A stretch of 64,000 bases of DNA from Alphaproteobacteria bacterium (GTDB lineage: Bacteria > Pseudomonadota > Alphaproteobacteria > Micavibrionales > Micavibrionaceae). The number at the start of each line of letters is the position of its first letter. Within the stretch, counting starts at the first letter, position 1. The translations under genes were made by a program, and so were the position numbers. Under the pieces are notes generated by a model that saw nothing but the letters and a program-made list of their open reading frames with translations, ran no database searches and was not told where the DNA came from. Below, piece after piece: positions 29,463 through 40,268 of this stretch. Location: assembly GCA_016125135.1 (NCBI GenBank), contig WGMJ01000002.1, forward strand, positions 1 through 64,000, given 5' to 3'.

Positions 29463-30268
29463 TTTTTATAGTATGCTTTTAGAACGTTTGAGAAAGCGGC
29501 AACAAAGGCGGCCGTTGCGACAAGTGAAAGCAGCATTTCGGTAATGCCGGCAAAGATCATCAGCACAAATTTCATACCGGCAGGAATCAGCGAGGGGTCA
29601 CCATAAGGCGCAATAAGAAAGCCGGAAATAATCATGACGAGAAACAGGCCCGGCACATTTGTGATAAGCCACAAAGCCAGTAATTTCACCGACGAAATAA
29701 AATGCGGGAATAGTTTTATATAGTTGCGCACCGGCATCAGCACCACCATGCCGACATAAATATAAACAAAACGGAAGGCCCATATAGCAAAAATCATAAT
29801 GGCAAGGGCAATCAATCCGCCAGTAGAAGAGAGGACATCGTTTGAAGACGAAGCGGCCTGTGGTTCTACATGGGACATCAGGAAGAGCCCGAACGTCGCC
29901 ATGCCTTGTGAAAGCATTTTCAGTAGCACGAATGTAATAATACAGGCGAGTATGGCGCGCGCGCGCGGGATCAATTTTTCAATATCGCTATCATCAATCA
30001 GCTCGGGCGGCGGCATGGGGATAGGCCAGCGCTCGTTTGTAATTTGCGTACGGGCCGCTTGTGCTACAATCCAGCCTTCGGCAAAAAATGCAGGTAGCAT
30101 TACCAGTGCGTAAGACAGATCCTGCGCATCATACCCAAGTGCCAGTGCCGCCATGGAGCAGACGCTTTTTACAAAAACGGGCAACAGCGCAAGCTTCAGC
30201 AGGTAATGGCGCTCGAGCCACACCCATTGGTATCCGCTGCCAGCGGCGGTGATCAGGTCAAATTGCAT
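29459..30268 (-). CDS. Hypothetical multi-pass membrane protein, 269 aa
   Basis: Not recognised. About five to six membrane segments: near residues 24-45, 55-75, 105-130, 150-180, 195-220 and 230-262. The loop at residues 80-105 contains a Pro-rich stretch (WPIPMPPPELIDD). Its stop overlaps the ferredoxin ATG by 4 nt, so the two are translationally coupled. First gene of the run that continues with ferredoxin, sulfotransferase and kinase. The 85-bp inverted-repeat element lies just upstream. Confidence 0.6.
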   Translation of the reverse strand: MQFDLITAAGSGYQWVWLERHYLLKLALLPVFVKSVCSMAALALGYDAQDLSYALVMLPAFFAEGWIVAQAARTQITNERWPIPMPPPELIDDSDIEKLIPRARAILACIITFVLLKMLSQGMATFGLFLMSHVEPQAASSSNDVLSSTGGLIALAIMIFAIWAFRFVYIYVGMVVLMPVRNYIKLFPHFISSVKLLALWLITNVPGLFLVMIISGFLIAPYGDPSLIPAGMKFVLMIFAGITEMLLSLVATAAFVAAFSNVLKAYYKK

Positions 30269-30293
30269 GAGATATTTATAATTAAAATGACGT

Positions 30294-30378
30294 TGTCATG
30301 CCAGCGAAAGCTGGCATCCAGAGTCAAAAACTGGATTTATATTTGTAATTCTGGACCCCAGCTTTCGCTGGGGTGACA
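30294..30378. repeat. 85-bp imperfect palindromic repeat element
   Basis: Starts TGTCATGCCAGCGAAAGCTGG and ends with CCCAGCTTTCGCTGGGGTGACA, that is, two inverted arms each holding its own inner palindrome (CCAGCGAAAGCTGG and CCAGCTTTCGCTGG), with CATCCAG/CTGGAC next to them. Architecture and sequence resemble the dispersed TGTCATTCCxGCGAAAGCxGGAATCCAG elements common in alphaproteobacterial genomes (REP/MITE-like). Only one copy is in this window. It lies between two minus-strand genes. Confidence 0.75.
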
Positions 30379-30386
30379 TATTGAGA

Positions 30387-32436
<2,050 letters not shown>

Positions 32437-33408
32437 ACTCGTTCTGGTAACGCTGCCATCCATTATTGATCAGCTTTGTTTGTCGGGCGGAATCTTTTTG
32501 TAATCTATCAATCGCTTCACGCAGTGCATCTATATTATCAATCGGCACCATCAATCCGTCTTCGCCATCGCGCACAAAAGCGGCTGGGCCATCACTTGCG
32601 GTGGTGACCAGTGGTTTTCTGGCGGCCCAGGCTTGCACAAAAGTTGTACCGAAGGGTTCATAGCGTGACGGGAATGCAACTGCATCACAGGCTTTCAGCA
32701 ACGCATCACGGTCATCCCGCCAACCCAGAAAATGTATGCGGTTTGCCGCGCCTTCTGCTTGTGCCAAGGCTTCCAGCTTTTCCCTGTCGGGGCCTTCACC
32801 GGCCAGCCATACATGTGTATTTTTCAGCGGGGCAACAGTCTTTATAAGTGTATCAAGGCCCTTTGCCTTATGAAGGCGCGAGAGTGCAAGCACCACAAAA
32901 GCATTTTCGGGCGTATTCAGGCTTTCTCTCGTTACAGGTGCAGTGTCTTGCGGCACTTCGGCAAAATTATTGATATGGCGTACATGTGCAGGTGATACGC
33001 CGTTCTCGGTTAAGTAATCACGGATCTTCGGTGTGATTGTTGTGAAATAGTCCGTTGTGCGGAAATATTTCATTTTATAGTAACCACCAAGGCGTGAAAC
33101 CTTCATATAATGCTTTTTATCGGCAGGGGTGTGTTGTGCGGCACGACTCATCCATGTCTGCACAATGTCGGGCTTGAATCTGCGAATGATGCCACGTAGG
33201 GCAAATGATGTGTAAATATCGATCAGCGAGCCAAAGGGCAGCGTGAATACGGGTATGCCGGCTTGAATAAGGCTTTCATTACGTGTGTTTTTACGTGTTA
33301 CAACCTGTTGCGGCACACCGGCTTCATGCAGGGCCAGCACCATATCGGCAAAGGCTGTTTCAGCGCCACCTGTTTCAGCGCCTGCCATCACTTGTAAAAC
33401 ACGGGGTA

Positions 33409-33972
33409 TCATTCTGTGTAATTCAAATCTTTATCAAGCACGAGCGCTTTTTGTAATAGCTCGTTTATCTCTTCGCTATCATCGTCAATATCTTCGGCAA
33501 GGTCCTCGCACTCATCTTTGCCATGAATGGGAATACGCTTTATTTTTTTATCTTGCAGGGCAACCAGCTCTTTATAGTCGCGTATATATTTATGGACATC
33601 AGCTTGCTTGGCAAAAGTCTGGCCTGCAACCATCTGCTTGAGGCGCGGGTGCGAGTTCTTAATGTGTGCTTCAATCGCTGTCGTCCAGTTGCGCAAACTT
33701 GTCTGCAATGGTTCTTTCATGTCGGGGTTATGCTTCTCGCATGATTTTACAGCGGTGCGGATATCGGTATCAGCCTGACGAATCGCCTCGACTGTTGCCA
33801 CATGCCCGCGGATAGCAGCGAGCTGGCGCTGCTGGTTGGCATCCATCGTCTCTTCCCAAGCCTTGGTTTGCGCCTCAAGACTTTTCACCAGTTCAAGAAC
33901 GCGCGCGTCATTGGCCTGTGCCGGTGCGGCAAACGCCACAAGGGCAATACATATATATATAAGCTGTTTCAT
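33409..33972 (-). CDS. Hypothetical secreted protein, 187 aa
   Basis: Not recognised. Starts with a clear signal peptide (MKQLIYICIALVAFAAPAQA, cleavage after AQA), so I choose the ATG at 33972 over one 18 nt upstream. The mature part is helical and charged, with two cysteines (in KSCEKHN and DECEDLAEDIDDD) that could pair in the periplasm. Its stop overlaps the glycosyltransferase ATG by 4 nt, so it is co-expressed with it. Divergent from secY. Confidence 0.6.
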   Translation of the reverse strand: MKQLIYICIALVAFAAPAQANDARVLELVKSLEAQTKAWEETMDANQQRQLAAIRGHVATVEAIRQADTDIRTAVKSCEKHNPDMKEPLQTSLRNWTTAIEAHIKNSHPRLKQMVAGQTFAKQADVHKYIRDYKELVALQDKKIKRIPIHGKDECEDLAEDIDDDSEEINELLQKALVLDKDLNYTE

Positions 33973-34002
33973 AAGGTGGGACTGTATCACTTCAGAGCTT
34001 GA

Positions 34003-34031
34003 TTGACGAAATGGTTTCGTATCGCTAATAC
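34003..34031 (+). promoter_or_regulatory. Promoter of secY-adk
   Basis: TTGACG, 17 nt, TAATAC, ending 35 nt before the secY ATG: a near-consensus sigma-70 promoter. Having its own promoter fits the loss of the usual upstream ribosomal-protein genes. Confidence 0.7.
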
Positions 34032-34066
34032 TCAGGTCTAACGTTACGAGCTAGAGTTACCATAAT

Positions 34067-35416
34067 ATGGCATCACAAATTGAACAGCTTGCGCGCGGCG
34101 CCTCATGGGGTGCATTTGCACAAGCAACCGAACTAAAAAACCGCATCCTCTTTGTTATCTTGGCCCTGCTGGTCTACCGGCTTGGCACATATATTCCGAT
34201 ACCCGGCATCGATCCGCATATCTGGGAAGATATTTTCAGCAAAAAGGGCGGCGGTGTCCTTGATATGTTCAACCTGTTTTCGGGCGGTGCCTTGCAGCGT
34301 ATGACAATTTTCGCGCTCAACATCATGCCGTATATTTCTGCATCCATTATCGTGCAGCTTGCAACATCGCTTTTCCCCGCGCTTGAGACCCTGAAGAAAG
34401 AGGGCGAAGCCGGCCGCATGAAAATAAACCAGTATACGCGCTATTTGACTGTGTTACTGGCAACTGTGCAGGCATATGGCTTGGCTGTGGGTCTCGAACA
34501 TTTGCAAGGTAGCACCGGCATGTCGGCGGTTATTGACCCGGGGCTGTTCTTCCGTATTTCAACAATCATTACTGTTGTTGGTGGTACCGTCTTCCTGATG
34601 TGGCTGGGCGAACAAATTACAGCACGCGGTATCGGCAATGGTATTTCCCTCATTATTTTTGCAGGTATCGTTGCAAACTTACCGCGCGCACTTGGTACGT
34701 TCTTTGAACTGGGCCGCGAAGGTCGTTTCAATTTCATTGAGCTTCTAACAATTGTTGCGCTTATTGCCGCGGTTATTATCTTCATCGTTTTCATGGAGCG
34801 CGCAAACCGCCGTGTTGTTGTGCAATATCCAAAGCGTCAGGTTGGTAACAAGCTGTTCAAGGGCGATACAAACTATATGCCGCTGAAACTCAATATGTCC
34901 GGTGTTATCCCGCCGATTTTCGCGTCATCACTGTTACTGTTGCCATTAACGGTGGTGGGTTTTGCGGGGGCTGAAGCGGGCGAGTGGGTGCAAACAATCC
35001 AGCGTTATTTGCAGCACGGCCAGCCCACTTACATGATTTTGTATGGCGCCCTTATCGCATTCTTCTGCTTCTTTTATACGGCGGTGGTGTTTAACCCCAC
35101 TGAAAACGCAGACATCTTGAAGCGTAATGGTGGTTTTATCCCCGGTATTCGCCCCGGTAAAAATACAGCCGATTATCTTGATTTTGTGGTCACCCGTATT
35201 ACAACGCTTGGTGCCACTTATCTGGTGTTTATCTGTTTGTTGCCCGAAATGCTGATCTCCGGTTACGGCCTGCCATTCTATCTTGGCGGTACCAGCTTGT
35301 TGATTGTTGTATCGGTAACAATGGATACAGTGGGGCAAGTGCACTCACATCTTGTTGCACACCAATATGAAGGCTTGTTGAAAAAAACACGCCTCGGCGG
35401 CAAACTATCAAAATAA
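34067..35416 (+). CDS. secY: Preprotein translocase subunit SecY
   Basis: Channel-forming subunit of the SecYEG translocon, ten membrane segments. Recognisable landmarks are the N-terminal RILFVILALLVYRLGTYIPIPGID, GALQRMTIFALNIMPYISASIIVQL and the cytoplasmic loop NRRVVVQYPKRQVG. At 449 residues it is typical. In most bacteria secY follows rplO in the spc operon; here the gene before it is divergent and unrelated, and secY begins from its own promoter. adk follows after 26 nt. Confidence 0.97.
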   Translation: MASQIEQLARGASWGAFAQATELKNRILFVILALLVYRLGTYIPIPGIDPHIWEDIFSKKGGGVLDMFNLFSGGALQRMTIFALNIMPYISASIIVQLATSLFPALETLKKEGEAGRMKINQYTRYLTVLLATVQAYGLAVGLEHLQGSTGMSAVIDPGLFFRISTIITVVGGTVFLMWLGEQITARGIGNGISLIIFAGIVANLPRALGTFFELGREGRFNFIELLTIVALIAAVIIFIVFMERANRRVVVQYPKRQVGNKLFKGDTNYMPLKLNMSGVIPPIFASSLLLLPLTVVGFAGAEAGEWVQTIQRYLQHGQPTYMILYGALIAFFCFFYTAVVFNPTENADILKRNGGFIPGIRPGKNTADYLDFVVTRITTLGATYLVFICLLPEMLISGYGLPFYLGGTSLLIVVSVTMDTVGQVHSHLVAHQYEGLLKKTRLGGKLSK

Positions 35417-35442
35417 CCCCGTAAGCAGGAGTTACAAAGTCT

Positions 35443-36036
35443 ATGAATATCATTCTCTTTGGGCCACCGGGTGCGGGTAAGGGCACGCAAGCCAAAATCC
35501 TCGAGCAAAAATACGGTCTCAAACAGCTCTCAACGGGTGACATGTTGCGCGCCGAAATGGCAGCAGGCTCACCGCTTGGTGTAAAGGTCAAAGGCATTGT
35601 TGATGCCGGTTCGCTTGTGCCCGACGATATTATGATAGCCATCATCGCCGAGCGCATTGACCAGCCTGATTGTAAAAACGGTTTTATTCTTGATGGCTTC
35701 CCGCGCACAGAAGCACAAGCACAAGAGCTGGATGCCATGCTCACGCAAAAAGGCAAAAGGCTGGATGCTGTTATCCTGCTTGAAGTTGACGAGAAGATTC
35801 TGATCGACCGTATCCGCACACGTATTGCACAAACCGCACAAGCGGGTGATGCCAAACGCGCTGATGATGATGAGGAAGTGCTGAAAACACGCCTCGAAGC
35901 TTTCCGTAAGCAAACCGCACCAATCTTCCCGTTCTACGAGAAAAAGGGCCAGCTTGAAAAAGTAGACGGCATGCAGCCAGTTGAAGCTGTTACGGCGAAG
36001 ATTGATGATATTTTGGCCACAAAAAAAGCCGCTTGA
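35443..36036 (+). CDS. adk: Adenylate kinase
   Basis: Interconverts ATP + AMP and 2 ADP. P-loop MNIILFGPPGAGKGTQ at the N-terminus, AMP-site QLSTGDMLRAE, and GFILDGFPRTEAQAQ. The LID region is the short version (RIRTRIAQTAQAGDAKRADDD, 21 residues) without the zinc-binding cysteines, as in many alphaproteobacteria; total 197 residues. Downstream of secY in the conserved pair. GAG/AGGAG lies upstream of its ATG (GCAGGAGTTACAAAGTCT). Confidence 0.96.
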   Translation: MNIILFGPPGAGKGTQAKILEQKYGLKQLSTGDMLRAEMAAGSPLGVKVKGIVDAGSLVPDDIMIAIIAERIDQPDCKNGFILDGFPRTEAQAQELDAMLTQKGKRLDAVILLEVDEKILIDRIRTRIAQTAQAGDAKRADDDEEVLKTRLEAFRKQTAPIFPFYEKKGQLEKVDGMQPVEAVTAKIDDILATKKAA

Positions 36037-36047
36037 TTAAATAGCCA

Positions 36048-36449
36048 CTACGCCGGCTTTTGTGCCAATTCACGCTGGATAGACGCGAGCATCTTTGGCC
36101 CATCTTCCATGCGGGCGACAACGCCGAGCAAAGCTTCTTTTACTTTCGCCACATCGCTCGTCCGGCTCTCAAGGCCAACGCCTGAATAAAGAGCCCTTCC
36201 TTGCTCGAACGAAAATTCCATTTCAAAGCCCACCTGTTTGCTGTCATAGGCTTTAAAAAAATATGCAGGGGTTACATTTGTTCTGCCGAACATTGTAAGG
36301 CCTTCTTCGCAGGTCTCGGCAGGTGTATTGCCGATAACGTCATAAATGATTCGTATATCTGCGTTCGCGGCAGCACTCCATGCGCGTTTCAAATCACGCA
36401 GACCTTTTCTCAGGCGTGTTTCATCTCTTTGAATTAATATCGAGCTCAT
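36048..36449 (-). CDS. Hypothetical protein, 133 aa, between adk and rpsM
   Basis: Not recognised. A soluble protein with a basic helical N-terminus (residues 1-30), a beta-rich centre (YFFKAYDSKQVGFEMEFSF) and a helical C-terminus. It is read against the direction of the surrounding secY-adk and rpsM-rplQ genes and separates them, which is unusual because adk and rpsM are normally adjacent in one operon. The stop is 11 nt from the adk stop. The ATG is preceded by AGGGAGAAAACACC. Confidence 0.6.
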   Translation of the reverse strand: MSSILIQRDETRLRKGLRDLKRAWSAAANADIRIIYDVIGNTPAETCEEGLTMFGRTNVTPAYFFKAYDSKQVGFEMEFSFEQGRALYSGVGLESRTSDVAKVKEALLGVVARMEDGPKMLASIQRELAQKPA

Positions 36450-36625
36450 TGGTGTTTTCTCCCTTGAGGGTGAACTTAATCAGGCGGCGCGAAATACGTC
36501 AACAGAGATAGAAGAAAGGGATATAGAATTATTTTCCTTGACAAATGAGAATTTTTATGGCTTTATTGGCCTATCAAGGCCATAATTGTGCCTATATTAT
36601 GGAAGAACGGGCCCAAATTGGCTGG

Positions 36626-36634
36626 TTATCCACA
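36626..36634 (+). promoter_or_regulatory. Perfect DnaA box
   Basis: TTATCCACA, identical to the strong consensus, 35 nt upstream of the rpsM promoter. It is the only perfect copy I found in the window. It may tie rpsM/rpoA transcription to DnaA, or be chance. Confidence 0.5.
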
Positions 36635-36660
36635 GATATCAGCGAATTCAGCGAAAAATA

Positions 36661-36688
36661 TTGACTCTACAAGGGAAATCCTTATATT
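36661..36688 (+). promoter_or_regulatory. Promoter of the rpsM-rplQ operon
   Basis: TTGACT, 16 nt, TATATT, 90 nt upstream of the rpsM ATG. The best sigma-70 match in the spacer. Confidence 0.55.
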
Positions 36689-36777
36689 CCGCCTGTGAAA
36701 ATAACGGGAACCCGCGGTTTTCATTGGTCTACAGCCTGGAATTACGGGCTGGTTTGAAACAACAGAAAGGTAAAAAA

Positions 36778-37161
36778 ATGGCACGTATTGCCGGCGTTAA
36801 CATTCCCGATAACAAACGGGCACACGTCTCTCTCACTTACATTCACGGTATTGGTCCGACAACTGCAAAGCGTATTTGCAAAACTGTTGGTCTTGAAGAA
36901 TCACGCCGTATGAAAGATCTGACAGAAGACGAACTGAACAACATTCGTAAAGAAATCGAAACACAAGGGATCCTCATCGAGGGTGACCTGCGTCGTGAAG
37001 TTTCTCTCAACATCAAACGTCTGATGGACATGGCCTGCTACCGCGGTCTTCGCCATCGTAAAGGTCTGCCTGTTCGTGGCCAGCGTACACGTTGTAACGC
37101 GCGCACACGCAAAGGCCCTGCGAAACCAATCGCAGGTAAGAAACTGGCAACCAAGAAATAA
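36778..37161 (+). CDS. rpsM: 30S ribosomal protein S13
   Basis: Head protein of the small subunit contacting the P-site tRNA and 23S r[24 protein letters not shown] at the N-terminus and the conserved [21 protein letters not shown] and [13 protein letters not shown] at the C-terminus identify it. I start at ATG 36778, which has GAAAGG about 8 nt upstream; the longer open frame to 36586 covers the promoter and is false. First gene of the alpha operon here. Confidence 0.97.
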   Translation: MARIAGVNIPDNKRAHVSLTYIHGIGPTTAKRICKTVGLEESRRMKDLTEDELNNIRKEIETQGILIEGDLRREVSLNIKRLMDMACYRGLRHRKGLPVRGQRTRCNARTRKGPAKPIAGKKLATKK

Positions 37162-37180
37162 GACATAGCGGAGATTTACA

Positions 37181-37585
37181 ATGGCTAATCCAAAACCAAA
37201 AGCAGCAGGCGCCAGAACGGCTAAAAAAGAGCGTAAAAAAGTTCCTTACGCTGTGGCGCACGTTAACTCGACATTCAACAACACGATCATCACAATCGCA
37301 GACCCGCAAGGCAATACGATTTCATGGTCATCATCAGGCACAATGGGCTTTAAAGGCTCACGTAAGTCTACACCTTACGCTGCGCAGATGGCAGCAGAAG
37401 ATGCAGGCCGTAAAGCGCAAGAGCACGGTGTACGCGAGCTTGATGTGAACGTGAAGGGCCCGGGGTCAGGTCGTGAGAGCGCGCTTCGTGCGTTCCAGTC
37501 AATCGGTTTCGTTGTGAAGTCCATTCGTGACATCACGCCGGTGCCACACAATGGCTGCCGTCCGCCGAAAAAGCGCAGGGTTTAA
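37181..37585 (+). CDS. rpsK: 30S ribosomal protein S11
   Basis: Platform protein of the small subunit. The conserved blocks [41 protein letters not shown] and the basic end [16 protein letters not shown] are all present; at 134 residues it is slightly long because of a Lys/Ala-rich N-terminus. Follows rpsM by 19 nt with a GCGGAG site. Confidence 0.97.
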   Translation: MANPKPKAAGARTAKKERKKVPYAVAHVNSTFNNTIITIADPQGNTISWSSSGTMGFKGSRKSTPYAAQMAAEDAGRKAQEHGVRELDVNVKGPGSGRESALRAFQSIGFVVKSIRDITPVPHNGCRPPKKRRV

Positions 37586-37642
37586 TAACGCGTTTAATTT
37601 TTGTTACTGTTTATTTTTTAGTCCTAAGAAAGGAAAGCACCT

Positions 37643-38674
37643 ATGGTTCTGATCGCAAAAAACTGGCAAGACCTCCGCAAGCCCGAAGGCATGGAAGTCG
37701 AACGTCACCCGAACCTTCAAAACGTTGCAAAAATCACTTTGCAGCCAATGGAGCGTGGTTTTGGTATTACGCTCGGTAACGCGCTGCGCCGTGTTATGCT
37801 TTCCTCTATTCAGGGCGCCGCCATTACAACAGTACAAATTGCTGACGTACCGCACGAGTTTTCATCAATCGCCGGTGTGCGTGAAGATGTGACAGATATC
37901 ATCCTGAACCTCAAAGCAATCGCTGTGCGTATGCATGTTGATGGCCCAAAGAAAATGCGTCTGAACGCTGAAGGCCCATGTGAAGTAACAGCCGGTATGG
38001 TTGAAGCAGGCGCTGACATCGAGATCATGAACCCAGACCTCGTTATTTGCACACTCGATAAGGGTGCAAAACTCCGTATGGAAATGACAGTGAACACAGG
38101 CAAGGGCTACCGTCCAGCGTCTGATAACCGCCCTGAAGAAGCGCCAGTTGGTCTTATTCCAATTGATAGCGTTTTCTCACCAGTGCGCAAAGTGTCATAC
38201 GAAGTTGAAGATACCCGCGTTGGCCAGAACACAGATTACGATAAACTGACTCTGCATGTTGAAACAAACGGCGTTGTAACACCTGAAGATGCAGTTGCTT
38301 ACGCCGCCCGCATTCTGCAAGACCAGTTGCAAGTGTTCATCACGTTCGACGAGCCACGTGAAGAAATTTCACAAAGCGCAGAAGAGAGCCTGCCATTCAA
38401 CCGTAACCTGCTTCGTAAGGTTGACGAGCTTGAGCTGTCAGTGCGTTCTGCAAACTGCCTGAAGAACGACAACATCGTTTACATTGGTGACCTCGTACAG
38501 CGCTCAGAGAGCGATATGCTGAGAACACCAAACTTCGGTCGTAAATCTTTGAACGAGATCAAGGAAGTCCTCACAATGATGGGCCTCCACCTCGGCATGA
38601 AGATCGAAGGTTGGCCACCAGAAAACATCGAAGAGATGGCGAAGAAATTAGACGACCCGTTTACACAAATGTAA
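37643..38674 (+). CDS. rpoA: RNA polymerase alpha subunit
   Basis: Scaffold subunit for RNA polymerase assembly, with a C-terminal domain that reads UP elements and activators. The N-terminal domain has [23 protein letters not shown]; the C-terminal domain has [16 protein letters not shown] and [16 protein letters not shown]. At 343 residues it is normal. Third gene of the operon, with AAGAAAGGA upstream of the ATG. Confidence 0.98.
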   Translation: MVLIAKNWQDLRKPEGMEVERHPNLQNVAKITLQPMERGFGITLGNALRRVMLSSIQGAAITTVQIADVPHEFSSIAGVREDVTDIILNLKAIAVRMHVDGPKKMRLNAEGPCEVTAGMVEAGADIEIMNPDLVICTLDKGAKLRMEMTVNTGKGYRPASDNRPEEAPVGLIPIDSVFSPVRKVSYEVEDTRVGQNTDYDKLTLHVETNGVVTPEDAVAYAARILQDQLQVFITFDEPREEISQSAEESLPFNRNLLRKVDELELSVRSANCLKNDNIVYIGDLVQRSESDMLRTPNFGRKSLNEIKEVLTMMGLHLGMKIEGWPPENIEEMAKKLDDPFTQM

Positions 38675-38804
38675 TCGAGACGTTTTAGGGCGTTGTGCCC
38701 GCCCCGCTGTGTGAACAGTTCTTTTGAACGGTGCTCGGCGGTTTATAAATGGATCTTGTACCCGAGTAAAAAAACAAGTCCGCAACGAAAGAAGGAAGAA
38801 GACT

Positions 38805-39215
38805 ATGAAACACGGTATCCGCCAGAAAAAACTGGGTCGTACCTCGTCACACCGCACAGCGATGCTTGCCAATATGGCAGCAGCTCTTGTGAAGCACGAG
38901 CAAATCGTAACAACTTTGCCAAAAGCGAAAGCGCTTCGTCCTTTCGTTGAGAAGCTGGTTACACTGGGTAAAAAAGGTGGCCTTGCCAACCGTCGCCTTG
39001 CGATGTCACGCATGCGCGATGAGACAATGGTCAACAAGCTGTTTGATACACTCGCTGGCCGTTACGCCAAGCGCGCCGGTGGCTATATCCGTATCATGAA
39101 AGCGGGTTTCCGCTATGGTGATGCAGCCCCGCAAGCTGTGATCGAATTCGTTGACCGCGACGAGTCAGCAAAAGGCCAGGATAGCGGTCCGCTCCAAGCC
39201 CAAAAAGGCGAATAA
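38805..39215 (+). CDS. rplQ: 50S ribosomal protein L17
   Basis: Large-subunit protein near the exit tunnel. [23 protein letters not shown] identifies it, as does [20 protein letters not shown]-like text (here [17 protein letters not shown]). I start at ATG 38805 because GAAGGAAGAAG lies just upstream and homologues start there. It has a short extra C-terminal tail ([17 protein letters not shown]). Last gene of the operon; an intrinsic terminator follows after 10 nt. The 130-nt gap after rpoA is unusually long but empty. Confidence 0.96.
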   Translation: MKHGIRQKKLGRTSSHRTAMLANMAAALVKHEQIVTTLPKAKALRPFVEKLVTLGKKGGLANRRLAMSRMRDETMVNKLFDTLAGRYAKRAGGYIRIMKAGFRYGDAAPQAVIEFVDRDESAKGQDSGPLQAQKGE

Positions 39216-39224
39216 AAATAAAAG

Positions 39225-39249
39225 AAGGCGGCACCAGCCGCCTTTTTTA
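39225..39249 (+). terminator. Terminator of the rpsM-rplQ operon
   Basis: AAGGCGGC-ACCA-GCCGCCTT followed by TTTTA; an 8-bp perfect stem with a T-run. Confidence 0.9.
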
Positions 39250-39285
39250 TTGACCAGAACAACCTGTATTTTCTATAGATAATAT

Positions 39286-39594
39286 ATGCAACCGGTACTC
39301 AAACAGATCTTTAATCGTGGCGGCCTTATTATGCTTGGCGCAGCAGGGCTTGCTCTTTCTGCTACGTTTTCACTGGCAAATGATAACGAGCTGCAAAACC
39401 GCCTGATCCAGAGCGGTTTGGTGGGTGTTGCCGCGGCTGTTGTTGGCGGCGTTACTTCCATTAAACGCCATTATAATGAGCAAGGTACAGAGACCTACGC
39501 GGTCGATATGCAGGAATTAACACGTGATTCTTTTAAAGTTGTGCCTTCTCTCGCCGGACTGACCTTCCTTGCCGCAACGCTAATAAACCTATAA
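39286..39594 (+). CDS. Hypothetical small membrane protein, 102 aa
   Basis: Not recognised. Two or three hydrophobic segments: residues about 12-31 (GGLIMLGAAGLALSATFSLA), 43-57 and 88-102. The middle part is polar (KRHYNEQGTETYAVD). Single gene between two intrinsic terminators, so it is transcribed alone. No clear ribosome-binding site. Its composition is like the membrane protein at 62101-62838, but I see no direct similarity. Confidence 0.5.
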   Translation: MQPVLKQIFNRGGLIMLGAAGLALSATFSLANDNELQNRLIQSGLVGVAAAVVGGVTSIKRHYNEQGTETYAVDMQELTRDSFKVVPSLAGLTFLAATLINL

Positions 39595-39623
39595 CGCATT
39601 GATATTTATAGATTAATTGACAT

Positions 39624-39647
39624 CCCTGTCTTAACGACAGGGTTTTT
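39624..39647 (+). terminator. Terminator after the 102-aa membrane protein gene
   Basis: CCCTGTC-TTAAC-GACAGGG followed by five T. Confidence 0.85.
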
Positions 39648-39753
39648 CTTGACATTAATATATGAAATATATGATTTACATAATATTAATGGACGGGTAA
39701 TAAAGAATAATAAAAAGTTAACAAATCAAACAGCGTAACAGGGAGTGGAAAAA

Positions 39754-40164
39754 ATGATGGATCTCGCAAAAGAACTGACAAAAGCCGAAAAACTGATCCT
39801 CGGTGTTCTGCGCTCCCAGATCATGTATTACAACCCACGTGATATTGTTGCTAATGACAACGGCGCGGTGCTGCAGGACCCCAGTATCCTGCTCGCCGAC
39901 TACGTGGATGACCAAGGCATGCCGATTGTTTCAACCGGCGCCACGCTTGAAGAAGCGCTGGTCAACCTTTCCAAAGAAGTGATGGCTTACCTGAACCGCG
40001 AGGGAGCACCAGTATTGCTTGGCCGCCCACAGCGACGTTTTGGTGCTGATGGCCAGGCGCAAACACACCAGCGTGTTGTGCGTATGCGTGATGGTGTATT
40101 GATGATGGGCACACACGAAGTGCCACGCGAGTCAAAGATCGTTAAATTCAAGGCAAAGGCTTAA
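39754..40164 (+). CDS. Hypothetical protein, 136 aa
   Basis: Not recognised. A soluble, mixed protein; residues 1-30 helical (LTKAEKLILGVLRSQIMYY), residues 60-90 contain another helix, and the C-terminus is basic. I choose the ATG at 39754 because GGGAG sits 8 nt upstream; a GTG at 39745 is the alternative. It begins a probable transcript with a 30-residue membrane peptide (4 nt gap) and a P-loop protein. Confidence 0.55.
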   Translation: MMDLAKELTKAEKLILGVLRSQIMYYNPRDIVANDNGAVLQDPSILLADYVDDQGMPIVSTGATLEEALVNLSKEVMAYLNREGAPVLLGRPQRRFGADGQAQTHQRVVRMRDGVLMMGTHEVPRESKIVKFKAKA

Positions 40165-40168
40165 AAGA

Positions 40169-40261
40169 ATGGTTACGCTCTTTCTTGCAATTCAGGTGAT
40201 TTCAGTAAGTATTGCGCTTATTATTTCACAGGCGCGTGAGCGGAAAGTTACTGCACAGTAA
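40169..40261 (+). CDS. Possible 30-residue single-span membrane peptide
   Basis: A short open frame from ATG to TAA sitting neatly in the 104-nt gap between two genes: 4 nt after one stop, 7 nt before the next start. The peptide has one hydrophobic stretch (LFLAIQVISVSIALII, residues 4-19) and a basic tail (QARERKVTAQ). It vaguely recalls the first segment of SecG, but it is far too short and lacks SecG's later parts. AAAGG lies 8 nt upstream. Real small protein, remnant or chance cannot be separated from one sequence. Confidence 0.35.
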   Translation: MVTLFLAIQVISVSIALIISQARERKVTAQ

Positions 40262-40268
40262 CTATAGA

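Larger units (their letters stand above)
36450..36777. other. 328-nt leader region upstream of rpsM
   Basis: No gene. It holds a candidate TTGACA -35 (36538-36543), with a poor -10 17-18 nt further on; the perfect DnaA box at 36626; the better promoter at 36661-36688; and about 90 nt of transcribed leader before rpsM. The leader contains GGAACCCGCGGTTTTC and GCCTGGAATTACGGGCTGG, the latter able to form a small stem. It could host the S4-type autoregulation known for the alpha operon in other bacteria, but I cannot show a match. Confidence 0.45.

Noticed and set aside
35229-35855. 208-codon frame antisense to the end of secY and most of adk
   Set aside because: Both genes on the other strand are certain and conserved; this is a shadow.
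36450-36777. tRNA or riboswitch in the rpsM leader
   Set aside because: No cloverleaf or known riboswitch core could be drawn.
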